In this document: piece by piece, positions 26,539 through 35,502 of the stretch
How positions within the stretch are numbered: position 1 is the stretch's first letter
How the letters are laid out: the number at the start of each line of letters is the position of its first letter
Source of the DNA: Dyella_B jejuensis
GTDB taxonomy: Bacteria; Pseudomonadota; Gammaproteobacteria; Xanthomonadales; Rhodanobacteraceae
Assembly (NCBI RefSeq): GCF_044904675.1
Contig: NZ_JADIKJ010000018.1
Coordinates: forward strand, 42,050-106,049
Direction of reading: 5' to 3'
Length of the DNA stretch: 64,000 nt
Position numbers and translations under genes: made by a program
Notes under the pieces: model-generated
Seen by the model: only the letters and a program-made list of their open reading frames with translations
What the model was told of the DNA's origin: nothing
The model's database searches: none

Positions 26539-26827
26539 GAGTCATCCGGCGCACAAAATGGGGGAAAAGCTCATGCGGGACTGACGTTCCAGTATCGAAA
26601 GTAGCATCCATGCGCGTGGTCACGGTGTGATGGAAGACATTCACGCCATGGGTACGCGACGTGCAGCCTGCGTCATGCATTGCATGCCGCATCGATGCGT
26701 CGATGGATGACCGCAGTGGTCTCCTTTGCTGCGCCTGCACGCCAAGCGGCCTTTATTTTCACTCCGTCCAAACCGGCGACGTCGCATGGTGCGTCACGAC
26801 GTCGTGCCCATTGATGAGGTGAGCTCC

Positions 26828-26983
26828 GTGGAGATTGATCACTCGTGCGCGTATGGTCCTTGCAAGTGCAAGGTTGCGGAAACGGGTCAGTATTGCAGCG
26901 ATCATTGTCGGCAGGCGGACAAGTTGCGTGCGGAAGGTACGCAATGCACCTGCGGCCACGACGCCTGCAATGCGGCGCAATAA
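26828..26983 (+). CDS. Bacterial metallothionein-like protein
   Basis: About 51 residues with eight Cys in SmtA/BmtA-like order: C-x4-C-x-C (HSCAYGPCKC), YC-x3-C (QYCSDHC), then C-x-C-x4-C (CTCGHDAC), with His residues nearby. Bacterial metallothioneins chelate Zn, Cd and Cu through such clusters in the cytoplasm. The GTG at 26828 is chosen because AGG lies 8 nt upstream; longer in-frame starts add unrelated basic residues. It is divergent from the efflux operon. Confidence 0.75.
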   Translation: MEIDHSCAYGPCKCKVAETGQYCSDHCRQADKLRAEGTQCTCGHDACNAAQ

Positions 26984-27020
26984 CACGATACCCTTCCAGC
27001 CATCCATACCGCCAATCATC

Positions 27021-29090
27021 ATGTCCGCAAAACTCGATCAGCAAAGCGTTGATACCATCCGTTTCCTCGCCGTCGACATGGTGCAGAAGGCCGACAGCGG
27101 CCATCCTGGCTTGCCGCTGGATGCCGCGCCGATGGCTTATGTGTTGTGGAAGCGCTATCTCAAGCACAATCCTCTCAATCCGCTCTGGCCAGACCGCGAT
27201 CGCTTCGTGCTTTCGGCCGGACATGGCTCGGCGCTGCTCTATGCGTTGCTGTTCCTGGCCGGCTATGGCCTGACGCTGGATGACCTGCGGCAGTTCCGGC
27301 AATGGGGCAGCAAGACGCCAGGACATCCCGAACGCGGCCACACCCCGGGCGTGGAAACTACTACCGGACCGCTGGGACAGGGCTTCGCCAACGCGGTGGG
27401 CATGGCGATCGCCGAAACGCAGCTGGCGGCGCGCTATAACCGCGACACCTACACGATCATCGATCACCATACTTATGTGATCGCCAGCGACGGCGACATG
27501 ATGGAAGGCGTGGCCTCGGAAGCGGCCTCGCTGGCCGGGCACCTGAAACTGGGCAAGTTGATCTGCTTCTACGACGACAACAGCGTCACCCTGGCCGGCA
27601 GCACGGACGTGACCTTTTCGGAAAACTGCATACAGCGTTTCCAGGCCTACGGCTGGCACACCGCGACGGTGGAAGACGGCAACGACCTTGCCGCGCTGGA
27701 CAGTGCGCTGAGCGCGGCGCGGCTGGAGGTGGCCAGGCCATCGCTGATCCGCGTGCGTACCCACATCGGTTTCGGGTCGCCCGCACAGGATAGCTACAAG
27801 GCGCATGGTTCGCCGCTGGGCAAGGACAACGTGCGCAAGACCAAGGAAAAATTGGGCTGGCCGCTGGAACCGGATTTCCTGGTGCCTGACGACGTATCCG
27901 CGCATATGCGCGAAGCGGTTGCGCAGGGCCGCGATCAGGAAAGCGCGTGGATGCAGCTGTTCAACGACTATAAGAGCCACTATCCCGAGCTGTACGCGGA
28001 ACTGCGGCAACGCCTGCAAGGCGAATTGCCGGAAGGATGGGCCGCGGATATCCCGCGCTTCGACACCGATGAAAAAGGTATCGCGACGCGCGAAGCTTCC
28101 GGAAAAATCATGAACGCGATCGCGCCGCGGCTTCCCGCCCTGGTCGGCGGCTCGGCGGACCTGGACCCGTCCACCAAGACGGCGCTAAGCAAGTTCGGCG
28201 ATTTCCGCCCGCCGCGCACGGGTGAAACCGGGCCGCGCGATGCCGACGAAGAACATGGCGATTACACCGGACGCAATATTCACTTCGGCGTGCGCGAGCA
28301 TGCGATGGGATCGATCGTCAATGGCCTGGCCGCGCATGGCGGTTTTATTCCTTATGGCGCAACCTTTTTGATTTTCTCCGATTACATGCGTCCGCCGATC
28401 CGTTTGGCCGCCTTGATGGGCCTGCATCTGGTGCATGTATTCACCCACGACAGCATCGCGCTGGGCGAAGACGGGCCCACGCACCAGCCGGTGGAGCAGT
28501 TGGCCAGCTTGCGTGCGATACCGAATGTCACGGTGATCCGGCCGGCCGACGCCAATGAAACGGCGGTCGCCTGGCAGGTTGCGGTAGAAACACGTGATCG
28601 GCCGGTGCTGCTGGCGCTGAGCCGGCAGAAACTTCCCACGCTCGATCGCGCCCGTTATGCGTCCGCTGACGGGTTGCGGCAGGGCGCCTATGTATTGTCG
28701 GATGCGCCGGACAGCCGCCCCACGCTGATTCTTATCGCCAGCGGTTCCGAAGTCAGCCTGATCGTGGCCGCCGCCGAACGGCTCGCCGCCGAAGGCATCG
28801 CCGTGCGTTGCGTATCGATGCCCAGCTGGGAACTGTTCGACCGCCTGCCGCAAGCGGAGCGCGAAGCGGTGCTGCCGCCGTCGGTAAGTGCACGACTGGC
28901 GGTGGAAATGGCGGTGACCCAGGGTTGGGAAAAATATGTCGGCCCGCAGGGCGCCATGCTGGGCATCGACCGCTTTGGCGCATCCGCACCCGGCGACACG
29001 GTGGTGCGCGAATACGGCTTCACGGTCGATCACGTGTGCCGTGCGGGCAAGGCGCTATTGAATCAAGGAGCAAGCACGAGGGATGGGTAG
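27021..29090 (+). CDS. tkt: Transketolase
   Basis: A 689-aa thiamine-diphosphate enzyme moving two-carbon units in the pentose phosphate pathway. Residues 1-330 form the ThDP-binding half (GHPGLPLDAAPMAYVLW, HGSALLYALL, GPLGQGFANAVGMAIAE, and SDGDMMEGVASEAA as the GDG motif). The central domain has the catalytic Glu in FGVREHAMGSIVNGLA and THDSIALGEDGPTHQPVE; the C-terminal domain follows. Length is normal (about 665-690). It starts 37 bp after the metallothionein gene. Confidence 0.95.
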   Translation: MSAKLDQQSVDTIRFLAVDMVQKADSGHPGLPLDAAPMAYVLWKRYLKHNPLNPLWPDRDRFVLSAGHGSALLYALLFLAGYGLTLDDLRQFRQWGSKTPGHPERGHTPGVETTTGPLGQGFANAVGMAIAETQLAARYNRDTYTIIDHHTYVIASDGDMMEGVASEAASLAGHLKLGKLICFYDDNSVTLAGSTDVTFSENCIQRFQAYGWHTATVEDGNDLAALDSALSAARLEVARPSLIRVRTHIGFGSPAQDSYKAHGSPLGKDNVRKTKEKLGWPLEPDFLVPDDVSAHMREAVAQGRDQESAWMQLFNDYKSHYPELYAELRQRLQGELPEGWAADIPRFDTDEKGIATREASGKIMNAIAPRLPALVGGSADLDPSTKTALSKFGDFRPPRTGETGPRDADEEHGDYTGRNIHFGVREHAMGSIVNGLAAHGGFIPYGATFLIFSDYMRPPIRLAALMGLHLVHVFTHDSIALGEDGPTHQPVEQLASLRAIPNVTVIRPADANETAVAWQVAVETRDRPVLLALSRQKLPTLDRARYASADGLRQGAYVLSDAPDSRPTLILIASGSEVSLIVAAAERLAAEGIAVRCVSMPSWELFDRLPQAEREAVLPPSVSARLAVEMAVTQGWEKYVGPQGAMLGIDRFGASAPGDTVVREYGFTVDHVCRAGKALLNQGASTRDG

Positions 29091-29112
29091 CTGTTCAGGC
29101 AGCAACCCATCC
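29081..29112 (+). terminator. Hairpin at the transketolase stop
   Basis: GGATGGGT (29081-29088) and ACCCATCC (29105-29112) form a perfect 8-bp stem that includes the last codons of the transketolase gene. A run of T is missing, so it may protect the mRNA 3' end rather than terminate strongly. Confidence 0.35.
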
Positions 29113-29296
29113 TGCAGGGCGGAGGAGACCATTTGTCGACTGTACAGTGAATGTGGACGGCCGCGTTGACGAGCATTCCACAACACCTTGCATACAAGTG
29201 GTTCACTGTGAGGCTCGTAATCGTTACCTCAGTAAGGGTTACTGATCCCACTCGGTACGACGCGAAAGATCACTTTGTCACGTCAGGAGAAATCTC

Positions 29297-29554
29297 ATGA
29301 ATCGCACGGTACTCGGCATGGCGGTTGCCTGCATCGGTCTGGCTATGGGCGGATGCAACCACAACCCCGACAACGGCAATAACGGTGCCGCCAATCCTTC
29401 AACGTCGCCGACGCCCATGGCGCCGGCCACCCCGGCGACCTCGCCCACCAATCCGGCGAACAGTCCGGCCAACAACAATACCCCGGTAACTAATCCGGCG
29501 TCTTCGCAGACTGCCGCCACGCCAGCTCCGGCGTCGACTTCGGCTGGTCATTGA
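29297..29554 (+). CDS. Small Asn/Pro/Thr-rich lipoprotein
   Basis: 85 residues. A signal peptide ends in the lipobox AMGGC at about residue 20; the mature part is low-complexity Asn/Pro/Ala/Thr/Ser (NPSTSPTPMAPATPATS). AGGAG about 8 nt before the ATG is a good ribosome site. Such proteins are probably surface-anchored and unstructured; no function known. A similar lipoprotein lies at 34972-35235. Confidence 0.72.
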   Translation: MNRTVLGMAVACIGLAMGGCNHNPDNGNNGAANPSTSPTPMAPATPATSPTNPANSPANNNTPVTNPASSQTAATPAPASTSAGH

Positions 29555-29567
29555 CGCAACGCAAGGC

Positions 29568-29614
29568 GCATGGTTTGTGCCCTTCCCCGGTTGCGGGGAA
29601 GGGCACTGCCATGC
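29568..29614 (+). terminator. Long perfect hairpin downstream of the lipoprotein gene
   Basis: A perfect 13-bp stem (29577-29589 with 29594-29606) closes a 4-nt GTTG loop and is extended by an outer GCATGG/CCATGC stem (29568-29573 and 29609-29614). It begins 14 bp after the lipoprotein stop. No T-tract follows, so it may be a transcription-end or RNA-stability element rather than a classical terminator. Confidence 0.5.
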
Positions 29615-29760
29615 ATGAGGGGCGCATCGGGCTGTCCGTGCGCTTCGCTTCAGTCAAGGCGCGTGGGCGCTCCGTGGCTGGGACGGTTTGCATCGAGCGC
29701 GGGCCGCATAGAAAAGCATTGGGATGAGCGTGATGGGCCACTGCAAGCCTGGGCCACGGA

Positions 29761-29889
29761 TCAGCGATAGGGCGGCGAGTGCGGCGTGGGTGGCCGTGCT
29801 TCCTGATGACGGAGTGCGCGATACGCCCCCACCAGGATGAATCCGCAGAGGATCACCACAAACACGATCCAGCCAAATCGTTTCAGCAC
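29761..29889 (-). CDS. 42-aa single-pass membrane protein, uncertain
   Basis: Reading from a GTG at 29889 gives MLKRFGWIVFVVILCGFIL followed by VGAYRALRHQEARPP and a Pro/His tail, ending at a TGA at 29761. One membrane helix with a positive N-terminal side and a short soluble tail is typical of real small membrane proteins. No strong ribosome site is visible. Confidence 0.4.
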   Translation of the reverse strand: MLKRFGWIVFVVILCGFILVGAYRALRHQEARPPTPHSPPYR

Positions 29890-30119
29890 TTCGACCCATC
29901 GGCAGCAATGAGGCTGGCAAGCTAGTCAGCCGGCCGTCGCACCGCCGTGAACGTGCGCATGGTTTACACTATGCAACACGCATTTTGACCTCGGCTTCAC
30001 ATCGCTGACGTCCAATTGCCTTATCGTTCGCCTGCTTTGCATTTATTCATTGACCGTTGGGCTGCCGCCACATAACGTTCAGTTTGTTGCTGATATCGGC
30101 ATGGCCGAGTGAGGATGGG

Positions 30120-30479
30120 ATGAAGACTGTTCTGCTCGTTGATGATAATCGGGATGTCCTCGAAGTGACTGCTTTCATGCTTGAGGATGCTGGCTACGAA
30201 GTCGTGGCCGCCCATAATTCCGAGCAAGCCAGGCAGGTCGCTTCGACGCGGCCGGACATTGGCGTGATTGTGACCGACCTGAACCTCAATCAGGGGATGA
30301 CCGGCATCGAGATGGGGGTGGCCATGCACGAAGATGGCCTGAAATGCCCGTTGATCGTGATGTCCGGCGCCGCCGAACCACCTGATAACAGCCTTCCCTC
30401 GTGGATGACCTACCTGCCCAAACCGTTCGATCGCAAGACGCTGCTTGCGGCGATCCACGGGCAACTGGAAGCCGCCTGA
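30120..30479 (+). CDS. Single-domain response regulator
   Basis: A 119-aa receiver domain: acidic residues in VLLVDDNRDV, phospho-acceptor Asp in IVTDLNLNQG, switch residues in VMSGAA and Lys in LPKPFDRK. No effector domain. It lies 128 bp before a hybrid histidine kinase on the same strand that has its own receiver, so the two probably form a phosphorelay. GAGG precedes the ATG by about 5-8 nt. Confidence 0.85.
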   Translation: MKTVLLVDDNRDVLEVTAFMLEDAGYEVVAAHNSEQARQVASTRPDIGVIVTDLNLNQGMTGIEMGVAMHEDGLKCPLIVMSGAAEPPDNSLPSWMTYLPKPFDRKTLLAAIHGQLEAA

Positions 30480-30607
30480 GGGCAAGGCTAATAGTGTGGT
30501 TCAGATCGACCAGGGAACAGGGAACGCGCTCCACCGGACCATGCACGCCGCATAGGGAATGACGGCCAGCGAGCCGTCGCGTGCTTGTCCGTTTGCCAAG
30601 AGTTCGC

Positions 30608-32473
30608 ATGCAATACGCACCGCGTCAGCCGCGTATCGGATTCGGGATGATCGGCGGGTTTTTCCTGCTCGTGGCGGTGTGCGCGATGTTGGTCATCGCC
30701 ACCTTTGCAAGTATCAGCGCCGACCGCCTGGTCAACCGCTCGATGCTGGTCCGCCAGACCATGGAACAACTGTTCGGCACGCTGGAAGACGCCGAGACCG
30801 GCCAGCGCGGCTACTTGCTGACGGGCGATCCCAGCTATATCAAACCTTTCCATGACGCGCAGAAACAGTTGCCGCTGCTGGAAGGACAACTGCGCCAGTT
30901 GACCGGGCAAAGCGCGCCACACCAGCGGCAGCTCGATACCCTGTACCGGCTGATCGCGGCGAAAATGCACGAACTGTCCGGCACTGTCAGCCAGCGCGAG
31001 GCAAATCACCCCGGCGCGGCGATGGCGCTGATAAAGACCAACCTGGGCCGCAACCTCATGGAGCAGATCCATGGCGTCGTGGCCGATTTCGATCGCACCG
31101 AACTGGACATGCTGCGCAAGCGCAGCGCGAGCGCCGCGACCCAGCGCAACCTGTTGACCTTCGCCACCATCCTGGCAGCCGTGCTCGCCGGCATCATGAC
31201 GTTTGCGGTCATCATGAAGACGCGGCGCTATGCCATCGACTTGCGCGACAAGAACGATACGTTGCGCAGGGAAATGGCGCATCGCGAAAGCGTCGAACTT
31301 CAATTGCGGCAAGCACAGAAAATGGAAGCGCTGGGCCAGCTCACTGGCGGCGTGGCGCACGATTTCAACAATATGCTGGCGATCATCGTCGGCAACCTGG
31401 AAATGCTGATCAAGCGGCTGCCGGAGCAAGACGCCCGCTGCCACACGCTGGCCACGAATGCGCTCACTGGCGCATCGCGCGCCGCGGAACTCACGCGGCG
31501 GCTGCTCGCCTTTTCGCGCCAGCAGCCGCTGCAGCCCAAGCCGACCGACGTCAACCAGTGCGTGGAAGACATTGCGGTGATGCTGCGCCGATCGCTGGGC
31601 GAAAACATCGCCATCGAAACCGTGCGGGGCGGGGGATTGTGGCGCGCCTATGTGGATCGCGCGCAGCTTGAAAGCGCGATCCTCAACCTGGCGGTGAATG
31701 CGCGCGATGCGATGAACGGCGAAGGCAGGCTTACCATCGAAACCGCCAATGCCTTCCTTGATCGCGCGTATGCCGAGGCGAACAGCGAAGTTTCACCCGG
31801 GCAATACGTAATGGTGGCCGTCACTGATACGGGTTGCGGCATGCCGGCGGACGTGATGAACAAGGCATTCGAGCCGTTCTTCACTACCAAGGAAGTCGGG
31901 CAGGGCACGGGGCTGGGGCTCAGCCAGGTGCATGGATTCGCCAGGCAGTCGCGCGGGCACGTGAAAATCTACAGCGAACCGGGCGTGGGCACCACCATCA
32001 AGATCTACCTGCCACGCGATACCTCCAAGCCCGAAGAAGAAGTCCAGCACGAGCGGGTGCCGGACGCGCGGCCCGAAGAACGCCATACCGTGCTGGTGGT
32101 CGAGGACGATAACGACGTGCGCGAGTTCGTCATTTCCGCGCTGCAAGAACTCGGTTACGAAGCGATCGCCGCGGCGGACGCCGCATCGGCGCGCGAGCTG
32201 TTGGCACGCGAGCGGTGCATCAGCGTGATGTTGACCGACGTGGTGATGCCGGGGATCAATGGCCGCCAGCTGTTCGACAGCATCAAGGACGAGCATCCGG
32301 ATCTGATCGTGCTGTTCATGACCGGCTACACGCGCAACGCTGTCGTCCATAACGGCATGCTCGATCCGGGCGTGCGCCTGCTCAGCAAACCCTTCACCAT
32401 GGATGACCTGTCGCGTGAATTGCGCGCCGCGCTTGCTCCCGCTACGGCGTCCATCCCGCGCGAGCCGGTCTGA
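30608..32473 (+). CDS. Hybrid sensor histidine kinase with CHASE3 domain
   Basis: 621 residues. A first membrane helix (about 12-36) precedes a periplasmic CHASE3 sensor (about 38-182; TLEDAETGQRGYLLTGDPSY is the family hallmark). A second helix follows at about 184-204. The HisKA domain has phospho-accepting His at about 251 in GGVAHDFNNML. The ATPase has LNLAVNARDAM (N box), TDTGCGMP (G1) and GTGLGLS (G2). The C-terminal receiver has the acceptor Asp at about 544 (MLTDVVMPG). MQYAPRQPR is preferred over a GTG nine codons upstream. The ligand is unknown. Confidence 0.9.
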   Translation: MQYAPRQPRIGFGMIGGFFLLVAVCAMLVIATFASISADRLVNRSMLVRQTMEQLFGTLEDAETGQRGYLLTGDPSYIKPFHDAQKQLPLLEGQLRQLTGQSAPHQRQLDTLYRLIAAKMHELSGTVSQREANHPGAAMALIKTNLGRNLMEQIHGVVADFDRTELDMLRKRSASAATQRNLLTFATILAAVLAGIMTFAVIMKTRRYAIDLRDKNDTLRREMAHRESVELQLRQAQKMEALGQLTGGVAHDFNNMLAIIVGNLEMLIKRLPEQDARCHTLATNALTGASRAAELTRRLLAFSRQQPLQPKPTDVNQCVEDIAVMLRRSLGENIAIETVRGGGLWRAYVDRAQLESAILNLAVNARDAMNGEGRLTIETANAFLDRAYAEANSEVSPGQYVMVAVTDTGCGMPADVMNKAFEPFFTTKEVGQGTGLGLSQVHGFARQSRGHVKIYSEPGVGTTIKIYLPRDTSKPEEEVQHERVPDARPEERHTVLVVEDDNDVREFVISALQELGYEAIAAADAASARELLARERCISVMLTDVVMPGINGRQLFDSIKDEHPDLIVLFMTGYTRNAVVHNGMLDPGVRLLSKPFTMDDLSRELRAALAPATASIPREPV

Positions 32474-32558
32474 TCGACGCGCGCGCCACTTTTCCTAGAC
32501 GCCCGCGCAACCCATCAAATGTCACCGTGCTGCGCCATAGCGGCGAGAGGTGGTGATC

Positions 32559-33314
32559 ATGCAGCGTTTCCAAGGTCGGGTAGTGATGGTAACTGGCGCG
32601 GCGTCGGGCATTGGCGCGGCGGTGGCGCGGCGCTTCTCGGAAGAAGGCGCGGACGTGGTGCTGGTCGATCGCGTCGATCCGCGGATCGTGGCGCAGCACC
32701 TTCCTGCCGCGCATACGCTGGCGATCGAGGCCGATGTCTCCAACTCCAAAACCATCGGCAACGCGGTCGAGCAGGCGGTGGAAAAATTCGGCAGGCTCGA
32801 CGTGCTGGTCAACAACGCGGGCGTGCATGCCGAAGGGGAACCCGCCGAGATCAACGACGAGGACTGGAACAAGGTGATCGCCACCGACCTTAGCGGCGTC
32901 TTCTATGGCAGCCGTGCGGCGATTCCACATTTGAAGAAAAGCAAGGGTTGCATCGTCAACACCGCTTCCGTGTCCGGCACCGGCGGCGACTGGGGCATGA
33001 GTCCCTACAATGCGGCGAAAGGCGGTGTGGTCAATCTCACGCGGTCGCTGGCGCTGGACCTGGGCAAGAGCGGCATCCGCGTCAACGCCGTATGTCCCAG
33101 CCTCACTCGCACCGGCATGACCGAAGACATGCTGAAGGACCGGCAACTGGTGGCGAAATTCGAAGAGCGCATTCCGCTGGGGCGCGTTTGCGAACCCGAA
33201 GAAGTCGCCGCGGTGGTGGCGTTCCTCGCCAGCGACGACGCGAGTTTCATGACCGGCGCCAACGTTGCGGTCGACGGCGGCGTGTCAGCGTCCAATGGCC
33301 AGCCCGCGCAGTAG
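32559..33314 (+). CDS. SDR family NAD(P)-dependent oxidoreductase
   Basis: 251 residues of classical short-chain dehydrogenase: cofactor motif TGAASGIG, NNAG, catalytic Ser in NTASVSGTGG, and YNAAK (Tyr-x3-Lys). The Asp after beta-2 (LVDRVD) points to NAD(H) preference. A typical C-terminal lid ends in VAVDGGVSA. The substrate is unknown. The ATG at 32559 has AGAGG 8 nt upstream. Confidence 0.88.
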   Translation: MQRFQGRVVMVTGAASGIGAAVARRFSEEGADVVLVDRVDPRIVAQHLPAAHTLAIEADVSNSKTIGNAVEQAVEKFGRLDVLVNNAGVHAEGEPAEINDEDWNKVIATDLSGVFYGSRAAIPHLKKSKGCIVNTASVSGTGGDWGMSPYNAAKGGVVNLTRSLALDLGKSGIRVNAVCPSLTRTGMTEDMLKDRQLVAKFEERIPLGRVCEPEEVAAVVAFLASDDASFMTGANVAVDGGVSASNGQPAQ

Positions 33315-33503
33315 ACGTCGGTGCTTGCCAGCGTCAGCGCTTCCCGCGTCGCTGTTGTTGCTTTGCCGTGAGCAGAAATGGCAAGGCTGCAATAAAACGA
33401 ACAAGAAAACCCTGGTTCTTGACTGAACCTATCCGCGCCCGCGACCCGGTCCTCACACTTGTCGCAAAATAATGGACCACATCTTATTGAAGCAGGTGTG
33501 CTT

Positions 33504-33848
33504 ATGAACAAGCGAATGCCGGCAAGCCTGGGATTGATGGGAATGCTGATGGCGATGAGCGCCGGTGTTGCAATGGCGCAGGACTATCCGGGGGCCACGC
33601 ATGAAGTTTGTCGCCGGGTGCGAGTGGCGGACCAGCCGAGGGACAACCACCAGATCGCCGGTACGCTGGTTGGCGCGGCGGCGGGCGGCTTGGTCGGCAG
33701 CAAATTCGGCGGCGGCAGCGGCAAGACGCTGACTACGGTCGGCGGTGTCGTGGCCGGTGGCTATGCCGGCAAGAAGATCCAGGAAAACCACCAGGACAAC
33801 AACGTCACCTATCACTATGAGCAACGTTGCTATCAGGCGCAGGGATAA
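33504..33848 (+). CDS. Exported glycine-zipper (2TM) protein
   Basis: 114 residues with a signal peptide to about AMAQ and then a glycine-zipper stretch GTLVGAAAGGLVGSKFGGG...VGGVVAGGYAGKKIQ, the outer-membrane-associated 'glycine zipper 2TM' pattern. Two Cys (EVCRRV and QRCYQ) flank the zipper and could form a disulfide. Likely an envelope-stress or surface-antigen-like protein. AGG precedes the ATG at proper spacing. Confidence 0.78.
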   Translation: MNKRMPASLGLMGMLMAMSAGVAMAQDYPGATHEVCRRVRVADQPRDNHQIAGTLVGAAAGGLVGSKFGGGSGKTLTTVGGVVAGGYAGKKIQENHQDNNVTYHYEQRCYQAQG

Positions 33849-33919
33849 AGGCAAAAATACGAATCGACGAATAGGATCGGCACAGCACAGGCGGCACGCA
33901 CTCCGCTGTGCCGTGCAGC

Positions 33920-34819
33920 CTAGGGCAGCGGATGCCCGCCGGTCACGCCATACACTTCGGCCGTGACGTAGCTCGATTCCTGCGAGGCCAGGAATACATA
34001 GATCGAGGCCAGCTCGGCGGGTTGGCCGGGACGGCCCAGCGGTACGTTCTTGCCGAACTCCTTCACCTTTTCCTGCGGCTGGCCGCCGGAGGGTTGCAGG
34101 GGTGTCCAGATTGGCCCGGGCGCCACGGCGTTGACACGGATGCCGCGTTCGGCGAGCTGCTTGGCCAGCACCTTGGTAAGGCCGACGATCGCCGATTTGG
34201 TCGGCGCATAGTCACCGAGGATCGGTGACTGGTCATAGGCCTGGATCGATGCGGTATTGATGATGGTCGCGCCCCGCGGAAGGTGCGGCACGGCCGCCTT
34301 GCAGATCCAGAACAGGGCATAGACGTTGGTCTTGAAGGTCTGGTCGAACTGCTCCGTGCTGATGTCCAGGAAGCTTTCCTGGTAAGCCTGTTTGCCGGCC
34401 ACGTTCACCACGATGTCCAATCCGCCCAGCTCCTTCACCGCCGTTGCCACCAGTTCCTTGCAGAACGCTTCGTCCTTGATGTCGCCGGGGAAGGTGTGCA
34501 CCTTTACACCGCTGGCGCGAGTGATCTCCAAAACTTCCCTGGCATCTTCCTCTTCTTCGGGGAGGTAGTTCAGCATCAGGTCCGCGCCTTCGCGGGCGAA
34601 GGCGATGGCGACTGCGCGGCCGATGCCGGAGTCGCCGCCGGTGATCAGCGCCTTGCGGCCTTTTAGACGTCCAAATCCTACGTAGCTGTCCTCGCCGTGG
34701 TCGGGGCGCGGCTTCATGTTCTTGGCCAGGCCGGGCGCTTCCTGCGGCTGCTCCGCGAAGGGCGGACGCGGATACTGGGTGGTGGGGTCGCGCATGGTGT
34801 ATTGATTGGTCGAGCTCAT
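33920..34819 (-). CDS. SDR family oxidoreductase, YghA-like
   Basis: 299 residues. An N-terminal extension (PTTQYPRPPFAEQPQEAPG, then KPRPDHGEDSYVG) precedes the Rossmann fold with TGGDSGIGRAVAIAFAREGAD, NVAG in place of NNAG, the catalytic Ser in NTASIQAY and YAPTK. This is the YghA/'glucose and ribitol dehydrogenase' subgroup common in stress regulons. The paralogue at 49560-50576 shares the whole layout. It is transcribed convergently with the glycine-zipper gene. Confidence 0.87.
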   Translation of the reverse strand: MSSTNQYTMRDPTTQYPRPPFAEQPQEAPGLAKNMKPRPDHGEDSYVGFGRLKGRKALITGGDSGIGRAVAIAFAREGADLMLNYLPEEEEDAREVLEITRASGVKVHTFPGDIKDEAFCKELVATAVKELGGLDIVVNVAGKQAYQESFLDISTEQFDQTFKTNVYALFWICKAAVPHLPRGATIINTASIQAYDQSPILGDYAPTKSAIVGLTKVLAKQLAERGIRVNAVAPGPIWTPLQPSGGQPQEKVKEFGKNVPLGRPGQPAELASIYVFLASQESSYVTAEVYGVTGGHPLP

Positions 34820-34971
34820 GGAGATCTCCTGGACGCCAGATAAGCAGGAATACGCTTGCAGCCGTCGAGGGAAGGTATGTGCCACAGGCATGGCGCGTTG
34901 ACCTCATGCATGCGTTTTCTTCAAGCCATGCGTGGCACGGTGTGATCAATCAACGATCGTGGAGAATCGTT

Positions 34972-35235
34972 ATGCCCCGGCGCCTGCACGTATTGTCGTT
35001 TTCGAAGTCCGCCCTGTTTGGCCCCGCTGTATTCGGCATGGGACTTGCCCTGCTCGCCCTCGGTGGCTGTCACGACCGGGATCCCGCGGTACAGCAGCCT
35101 TACAGTCCGACCGAGGCTTCCTCTTCGCCCACTTCCACTACGCCGCGGCAACCGGCATCGACGTCGAGCTTGACAAGCCCTGCCAGCCCCGCCGCCACAT
35201 CGTCCACACCGTCGCCCTCCGGATCGGGCCCGTGA
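34972..35235 (+). CDS. Small Ser/Thr/Pro-rich lipoprotein
   Basis: 87 residues. The N-terminal hydrophobic segment (ALFGPAVFGMGLALLALGGC) ends in a lipobox at about residue 34, followed by HDRDPAVQQPYSP and a Ser/Thr/Pro tail. GGAG about 8 nt before the ATG supports the start. Its stop overlaps a GTG that could begin the next small gene (GTGA). It resembles the lipoprotein at 29297-29554 in design, not in sequence. Confidence 0.65.
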   Translation: MPRRLHVLSFSKSALFGPAVFGMGLALLALGGCHDRDPAVQQPYSPTEASSSPTSTTPRQPASTSSLTSPASPAATSSTPSPSGSGP

Positions 35236-35426
35236 ACGTCGGGCAACATAAATACCTGGCCGATCGCTCCGCACCGGGCCACGATTGCTGCGATCGCTGG
35301 ACGCTGGTGGTGAGTAGCGATCCGGCGCTGCTCGCGACTTTGCATTGGGTGGCGGACGATCATTTCATTGGCCTTAAAACCGAGGCGGCGTTGAGCGAAC
35401 TGCTGCATGATGCCGCGCTGATCTGA
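35232..35426 (+). CDS. Hypothetical 64-aa protein coupled to the lipoprotein gene
   Basis: The GTG at 35232 overlaps the preceding stop (GTGA) and opens 64 residues with mixed, globular-looking composition: NVGQHKYLADRSAPGHDC, WTLVVSSDPALLATLHWVAD, then a helix LKTEAALSELLHD. The same frame is open upstream, but that part shadows the lipoprotein gene. It could be a real coupled gene or the 3' remnant of a larger one. No family recognised. Confidence 0.38.
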   Translation: MNVGQHKYLADRSAPGHDCCDRWTLVVSSDPALLATLHWVADDHFIGLKTEAALSELLHDAALI

Positions 35427-35502
35427 CCTAGGGTGGCCGCGCTTGTTTCGTCATGAAGCGCTGTTATCCGCGCGATAACTATGCCTCGGCAGGAGGTGTT
35501 CC

